A DNA stretch of 27,128 nt from Bacteroidota bacterium (lineage in GTDB: Bacteria; Bacteroidota; Bacteroidia; Bacteroidales; F082): assembly GCA_023396415.1 (NCBI GenBank), contig JAEWWJ010000117.1:1-27128 (forward strand), in the 5' to 3' direction. Below, piece after piece: positions 22,841 through 27,128 of the stretch. The position numbers and the translations under genes are program-made. The notes under the pieces were generated by a model. That model had not been told where the DNA came from. It did not search any database and saw only the letters and a list, made by a program, of their open reading frames with translations. Each line of letters starts with the position of its first letter. Within the stretch, counting starts at the first letter, position 1.

Positions 22841-25800
22841 TTAGAAGATATATCTTACACCAAGTTGGAGTTGCCAAACTTGGCCGTAATTATAGTTGTA
22901 GTCATAAGTTTTGGTAGGATATTCGCCGTTAACTTTCACCATTGAGTAGCTTGGAACGTTGGCATCGTCCTTGCCTTCATACTTTAAGATGCGACCATTG
23001 TTTGAGCCTGAATTGGTTTGGAAAACACCCCATTCGCTGTTGAGGAGGTTGCCAAAATTGAGGCAGTCGAGGCTAAATTGTAAGGTGTTCGTTTTACCGG
23101 CAACTTTAAAATAATACTCGCGTGCAATACGTAAGTCGAATCTGTTTACCCAAGGAGCGCGTGCAGCGTAAGCTTCAGCATATTCACCTTTATGGCTGCT
23201 CAGATATTTGTCTTGATCTAAGAATGTGAAGAAAGCATCTTCGTCAGCTTGGCTAACAAACTTAATATCACCTCTATCTTTTGGGATATAGATCAGGTCA
23301 GTTGCAATACCATCACCATTCATGTCATTGGTATAGGTGAAGCTGTTGCCATAAGGTGTATAACCTGAGTAGAACAAGTTAATCATTGTTGCAGAACTCA
23401 ATGATTTGTTCGACCATGGAAGTTTGTACGAAACAGAACCAATTACTTTTGAAGGAACAACATATTGTGAGCGCTGCGCCAATGGAAGGTGTGGGCCATC
23501 AATTTGGAACAAACCAGTATAAGCAGAAGCAGCATTGCTTCCTGGCATACCCGAAATTTCTGTTGCTTCAGTGAAAGTGTAGGCAAACATCAAGTTCAGG
23601 TCTTTTACCGGTTCTGAGAAGATAGAAATGTTTCCAATCACGCCGTATCCATCACTGTTGTTCGAAAGTACATAAGCATTTTTTGCAGTGTAGGTCAAAT
23701 CAGCTTTAGCAGGGTAAATGTACCTGTCGTCGGAGCCGCTGAAGCGTGCCCAAGTTTCATCGGGTTGTTTCAGGTTGTAGTTTTGCAACATTACCCCATT
23801 CATGGTTTTGGTAAAGATACCTTCAACTGTTACCGACAAGGGGAAGGTAGTTGGCAATTCATAGTCAACAGCCAATGAAGATTTCCATACTTGTGGCATT
23901 TTAAAGTCAGGATCAATAGCATTAATATCGCGTGGAAGTGCACCGTCTTCAGGAGTGATTGTGTTTTGTAATCCTAAAATGCGAATCATTTCATCTACAC
24001 TTGTGATCATTTGACCGGCTAACAAAGCAAGTTTTGGATCAGCACTGGTGACGTTACCGTTGGCATCATATTTTGTTACAGCAGAGTAGCTTCCTTGAAC
24101 CATACCTGAGTTGGTAGGCATATTGGTGAAGAAAACCAAAGGCAATCTACCGGCAAACAAACCGGTTCCGCCGCGCACTTTCAAAGATTGGTCAGCTAAG
24201 GCATCCCATGTAAAGCCCACTCTCGGTGAAACTTGAATTTTAGCGCTGGGCCATTCACCGGTATCAAGTTTTTTGCCACCAAAATCTAAAGCGCTGATGG
24301 CGTTGTTGCTGATGATGTTATCTTCATAAACCAAATAATCAGCGCGGATTCCATACGACAATTTGAAAGTAGGATTGATGCTCCACTCATCTTGGGCATA
24401 AAGTCCAAGTTGATTGAATGCAACTTCAGCAGCAGGATTTTTCTCGCCATCGTAACCATAAGTTAAGGCAAAATCTCTAGGAGCGGCTTGTGTCAAGAAA
24501 TCATTGAGGCTGGCATAGCGGTAGTATCCTGTTCCGTTACGCATATAAGAGTTGTTGGCCATTTGATGTTCAAAGCTTGCTCCAATGGTGATTTTATGGT
24601 TGTTCAAATAAACGTTTACGTTATCAACAATGTTTAAGATATTATTATTAACGCCATTGTTCCAAGTAAACAATTCATAACCAGCTGAAATATAAGGCTC
24701 AAGAATCTGCGAACCGTCATCATTCACGCCATTCATGATGTCAATGAATGGGAATGGACTGGAATCCGAACCACGCATGTCTTTAATTTTTGTGTAGGTA
24801 GCCAAAAACTGGTTCGAAATCTTATTTGAAAAACGACTGTTTAAATCTAAAGCTATAGAATTAACCGTGTTTTCTTGTGAATAGATTGATTTTGAGAAAG
24901 CCATGGAGTACTGTGAAATACGATCCATTGAATTGTTACGGAAACCAGCGTCTGTTGAGTTACCGTTTGTTGGATACCATGCTTTATTCTTAGTGTAGTT
25001 GTATCTAACACTTAATTTGTTTGATTTATTGATGTTCCAGTCAATGCGGGCCATGAGCTTATTGTTGCTCTCATCAGCAGGATAATCAGTGTATGAACCC
25101 GGATCATATCCGTATTTCGAGATGAGGTGTTGTTTTACCAATTCCATGTCAGATTTGCTGGTGCGCGATAACATGAGGTCGGTGTTGGCAACTCCATCTT
25201 CTGATGGTCTCCAGGTCACAACTTGTCCTGGGTTGAGTTCGTACTCACCGTTCACAAAAAAGAACAGTTTGTTTTTGATGATGGGTCCACCCAAAGTTAA
25301 ACCATAGATTTTTGTTGATTCTTCATCACGAACACCAAAGTCAACATCACCAATTTTGTTGCCGCGCATGTCCTGATTTTGCAGGTAGGTATAGGCAGAT
25401 CCTTTGAATTGGTTGGTTCCTGATTTTGTAATGGCATTGATACCACCACCAATGAAGTTGGTTTGGCGAATATCAAAAGGCGCAACTACAACTTGAACTT
25501 CTTCGATAGCATCTAACGAGATGGGATTGCCTCCACCGGGAAGGTTGGAGCTTAAACCGAAGTTGTTGTTGAAGTTAGCACCATCAACAGTGAAATTGGT
25601 TGATCTCCCATCGCCTCCTGCAAAACTCATACCGTTAGCATAAGGTGAAAGGCGCGCCACATCTTGAATGCCGCGGCTGATGGAGGGCATAGTGATCAAT
25701 TGTTGATTGGAAATGTTGGTGGTGGTTCCGGTTTTGTCGGTTTGGAAAGCAGATGCTTTCGTCCCTACAACCATAACTTCTCCCAATTCAAGTGATCCTT

Positions 25801-26134
25801 CACTTAAAACCGCATTCAGCACAAAGGTTTGTCCTAAAAACAAAGTGATGTCTGAATAAGTTTCTTTGGAAAATCCCACATAAGAAACTTCCACCGTATA
25901 AGGGCCGCCAGCTCTCATACCGGGAAGGTTAAACCGGCCTTCAGCATTGGTGATGCTGCCATACTGTGTTCCGGATGGTTGGTGGATAGCAATTACAGTA
26001 GCTCCTGGAAGCACTTCTTTGTTCGTATCTACCACACGGCCATTCATGGCTGAGGTAGTGACCTGTGAAAACACAGTTTGCCAACTAAACGCAATCAGTA
26101 AAGTTAATAAACTGATGTGTAATGTTCTTTTCAT
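22841..26134 (-). CDS. Oar-like TonB-dependent receptor with N-terminal carboxypeptidase regulatory-like domain
   Basis: A 1097-residue outer-membrane protein. It has a signal peptide (about 1-23), then a carboxypeptidase regulatory-like beta sandwich (about 27-112: MNGRVVDTNKEVLPGATVIA, ITNAEGRFNLPGMRAGGPYTVEVSYVGF). A TonB plug follows (about 120-240, with TDKTGTTTNISNQQL, FTVDGANFNNNFG and DAIEEVQVVVAPFDIRQTNFIGGGINAITKSGTN). The rest is a 22-stranded barrel closing with WQLQLGVRYIF and a terminal aromatic. The 'GGGINAITKSGTNxFKGSAY' segment and length are typical of the Oar/OmpA-like TonB receptors of Bacteroidota and Myxococcus. Those are energised uptake or protein-export gates rather than polysaccharide-uptake SusC, and no susD-like gene is adjacent. 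The cargo is unknown. A TATTTTTG box lies about 40 bp upstream, and a strong terminator ends the gene, so it seems to be monocistronic. Confidence 0.93.
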   Translation of the reverse strand: MKRTLHISLLTLLIAFSWQTVFSQVTTSAMNGRVVDTNKEVLPGATVIAIHQPSGTQYGSITNAEGRFNLPGMRAGGPYTVEVSYVGFSKETYSDITLFLGQTFVLNAVLSEGSLELGEVMVVGTKASAFQTDKTGTTTNISNQQLITMPSISRGIQDVARLSPYANGMSFAGGDGRSTNFTVDGANFNNNFGLSSNLPGGGNPISLDAIEEVQVVVAPFDIRQTNFIGGGINAITKSGTNQFKGSAYTYLQNQDMRGNKIGDVDFGVRDEESTKIYGLTLGGPIIKNKLFFFVNGEYELNPGQVVTWRPSEDGVANTDLMLSRTSKSDMELVKQHLISKYGYDPGSYTDYPADESNNKLMARIDWNINKSNKLSVRYNYTKNKAWYPTNGNSTDAGFRNNSMDRISQYSMAFSKSIYSQENTVNSIALDLNSRFSNKISNQFLATYTKIKDMRGSDSSPFPFIDIMNGVNDDGSQILEPYISAGYELFTWNNGVNNNILNIVDNVNVYLNNHKITIGASFEHQMANNSYMRNGTGYYRYASLNDFLTQAAPRDFALTYGYDGEKNPAAEVAFNQLGLYAQDEWSINPTFKLSYGIRADYLVYEDNIISNNAISALDFGGKKLDTGEWPSAKIQVSPRVGFTWDALADQSLKVRGGTGLFAGRLPLVFFTNMPTNSGMVQGSYSAVTKYDANGNVTSADPKLALLAGQMITSVDEMIRILGLQNTITPEDGALPRDINAIDPDFKMPQVWKSSLAVDYELPTTFPLSVTVEGIFTKTMNGVMLQNYNLKQPDETWARFSGSDDRYIYPAKADLTYTAKNAYVLSNNSDGYGVIGNISIFSEPVKDLNLMFAYTFTEATEISGMPGSNAASAYTGLFQIDGPHLPLAQRSQYVVPSKVIGSVSYKLPWSNKSLSSATMINLFYSGYTPYGNSFTYTNDMNGDGIATDLIYIPKDRGDIKFVSQADEDAFFTFLDQDKYLSSHKGEYAEAYAARAPWVNRFDLRIAREYYFKVAGKTNTLQFSLDCLNFGNLLNSEWGVFQTNSGSNNGRILKYEGKDDANVPSYSMVKVNGEYPTKTYDYNYNYGQVWQLQLGVRYIF

Positions 26135-26173
26135 GAAAAATGGATTTGATGAGTAATGGGTTTTTTAGCAAGG

Positions 26174-26181
26174 CAAAAATA
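26174..26181 (-). promoter_or_regulatory. Candidate promoter -7 box of the Oar-like receptor gene
   Basis: The minus strand reads TATTTTTGCC, matching TAnnTTTG, with a start expected about 33 nt before the ATG at 26134. A minus-strand TTTG at 26211-26208 is 26 bp away, too far for a standard -33 element. Confidence 0.38.
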
Positions 26182-26304
26182 TGATTTATTTTGCCAGTAT
26201 GTTTGGTCAAATGTTAAGAAGCTGTTACTAAAATGCAAACAGATAATTAAGTGATTGATACACTTGCTATTAAATCAAAAAAAATGTTAATAAAGTGTGA
26301 ATAA

Positions 26305-26385
26305 TTATTTCTTTCGGCCGAAGCGATATTGCAAGTAGAAACCGTTGTCCAAGAAATCATCTGTATAAGGGTTGAAATACGTCAT
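26305..26385 (-). other. Short frame resembling an outer-membrane protein C-terminal end (possible remnant)
   Basis: A 26-codon frame from ATG 26385 to TAA 26305 encodes MTYFNPYTDDFLDNGFYL followed by QYRFGRKK. The end (GFYLQYRFG) looks like a closing beta-strand of an outer-membrane barrel, yet it lies just after the normal stop of the neighbouring TonB receptor and in another frame. An in-frame stop two codons before the ATG prevents extension. It may be a decayed gene end or chance. Confidence 0.25.
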
Positions 26386-26410
26386 AGTTTAGAAGGGTTG
26401 CCGGTATTTG

Positions 26411-27128
26411 TCATTGTTTTTTTTCGTCAAGTGAAAGGCTAAATCCAATGTCGAAAGTTCGTCCAAAACCCCAGAATCCTCTGAAGGATTGCAAATCATG
26501 TCCCAAACCATCTTCACCTTTGAGGATATACTGCTGGTTAAAGATATTATTGAAGTTGGCAAAAAGGGTGGCACGATGTTTTCCAATGTATAAAGGAGCC
26601 TGAAACCCAATGTTGACAAGAGTTGTAGCTGGCAGTCGGTAAGGTTGAGTGCGGTCTAAAATGTTTTGACGTGCCGCCGGGTCAAATTGCGCAAAATGTT
26701 TGTCGTAATAAATTATTTCTGCATACAAGTCGAGGTGTCGAAATAGTGTCGCAAAGGCCTTAAATCCCATTTGCAATTGTGGCTGGCCTCCAACGTAAAG
26801 TCCTTGAGCATAAACATTTACGGTATCCACAGCTTGATCGTTGTCGTTGAAAAGTGTGGCTTCTACATCGTTTTGCCAAAGCCATTTCCCAAATGAGAAA
26901 ATGGCTGCAACGCCAAAATCCTCTGTCAGTTTTAACTTACCATCCACCTCAACTCCTTGATGAATGGCATTCAGGCCTTTTACCATCGCCCGGGTTTGGT
27001 TGTTGTTTTCCAACTGAAGGTACTCGTTAGAGAGGAATGAGACATCTTGCCAAACAGTGTAATACAACGACAAAAGCAACTCAAGCCCCGGGTTTTTGAT
27101 CCTATATCCGGCTTCAACAGTCTTAACT
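26411..27128 (-). CDS. TonB-dependent receptor, C-terminal barrel part (5' end outside window)
   Basis: The frame is open from the right edge of the window to TGA at 26411-26413, giving the last 238 or so residues. It starts (upstream of an apparent internal TTG) with KTVEAGYRIKNPGLELLLS and YYTVWQDVSF, the usual barrel-strand wording of TonB receptors. Typical later segments are GVEVDGKLKLTEDFGVAAIFSFG, the strand LYAEIIYYDKHFAQF, LPATTLVNIGFQAPL, a NIFNQQYI segment (the 'N.FN..Y' landmark near the C-terminus) and FWGFGRTFDIGFSLSL closing the barrel. It resembles the iron-complex/siderophore-type receptors more than SusC, but plug and N-terminus are missing, so the cargo is open. The gene precedes the Oar-like receptor in the same direction, 276 bp away, and the two are not closely related in sequence. 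Confidence 0.85.
   Translation of the reverse strand, partial: VKTVEAGYRIKNPGLELLLSLYYTVWQDVSFLSNEYLQLENNNQTRAMVKGLNAIHQGVEVDGKLKLTEDFGVAAIFSFGKWLWQNDVEATLFNDNDQAVDTVNVYAQGLYVGGQPQLQMGFKAFATLFRHLDLYAEIIYYDKHFAQFDPAARQNILDRTQPYRLPATTLVNIGFQAPLYIGKHRATLFANFNNIFNQQYILKGEDGLGHDLQSFRGFWGFGRTFDIGFSLSLDEKKQ

Noticed and set aside
26389..26619. 76-codon minus-strand frame overlapping the end of the TonB receptor
   Set aside because: It is an alternative frame within the conserved barrel-closing region of the receptor and has no signal of its own.
22841..27128. Two adjacent TonB receptors as a SusC/SusD polysaccharide-utilisation locus
   Set aside because: No susD-like lipoprotein or glycoside hydrolase is present; the first is Oar-like and the second resembles siderophore-type receptors.

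Overview
The window reads as a chromosomal stretch from a member of the Bacteroidota (probably class Bacteroidia or a close relative). Three things support this: TonB-dependent receptors with an N-terminal carboxypeptidase-like domain, a secreted protein with a type IX secretion (T9SS) C-terminal signal, and promoter boxes of the TAnnTTTG type upstream of several genes. There is no rRNA, tRNA, CRISPR array, transposase, integrase or phage gene visible. Almost all genes lie on the minus strand; only the small porin-like gene, the ECF sigma gene and a frameshifted secreted protein are on plus.

Layout. (1) 1-4127, minus: a probable operon in the order thiolase, acetoacetyl-CoA reductase-like SDR, Na+/solute symporter, acyl-CoA:carboxylate CoA-transferase (cut by the window edge). 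Together these can interconvert acetyl-CoA, acetoacetyl-CoA and 3-hydroxybutyryl-CoA, move CoA on and off a carboxylate, and carry a carboxylate across the membrane. (2) 4441-5109, plus: an outer-membrane beta-barrel protein. (3) 5119-8723, minus: a GT-C glycosyltransferase overlapping NAD-dependent DNA ligase ligA by 4 bp. (4) 8830-12570, minus: arginine deiminase arcA followed 6 bp later by a six-helix membrane HAMP/class III nucleotidyl cyclase with an unusual C-terminal HD-like domain. (5) 12898-14652, minus: a YbaK/ProX tRNA-editing protein and a lipoprotein with an alternating-histidine tract and a TolB-like propeller. (6) 14770-17586, minus: uvrA. (7) 17769-18356, plus: an ECF sigma factor with a good promoter and a perfect terminator. 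(8) 18563-19313, plus: a T9SS-sorted secreted protein broken by one frameshift. (9) 19370-22539, minus: a tight three-gene operon of unrelated phosphatases (NPP-type phosphodiesterase lipoprotein, PhoD, PAP2). (10) 22841-27128, minus: an Oar-like TonB-dependent receptor and the C-terminal part of a second TonB-dependent receptor.

Most of the region is ordinary housekeeping or metabolism. The least ordinary items are the cyclase fused to an HD/phosphodiesterase-like domain and coupled to arginine deiminase, the three-phosphatase operon, the His-rich propeller lipoprotein, and the carboxylate/CoA operon with its apparently NADH-type reductase. I see no clear evidence of a wholly new defence or mobile system.
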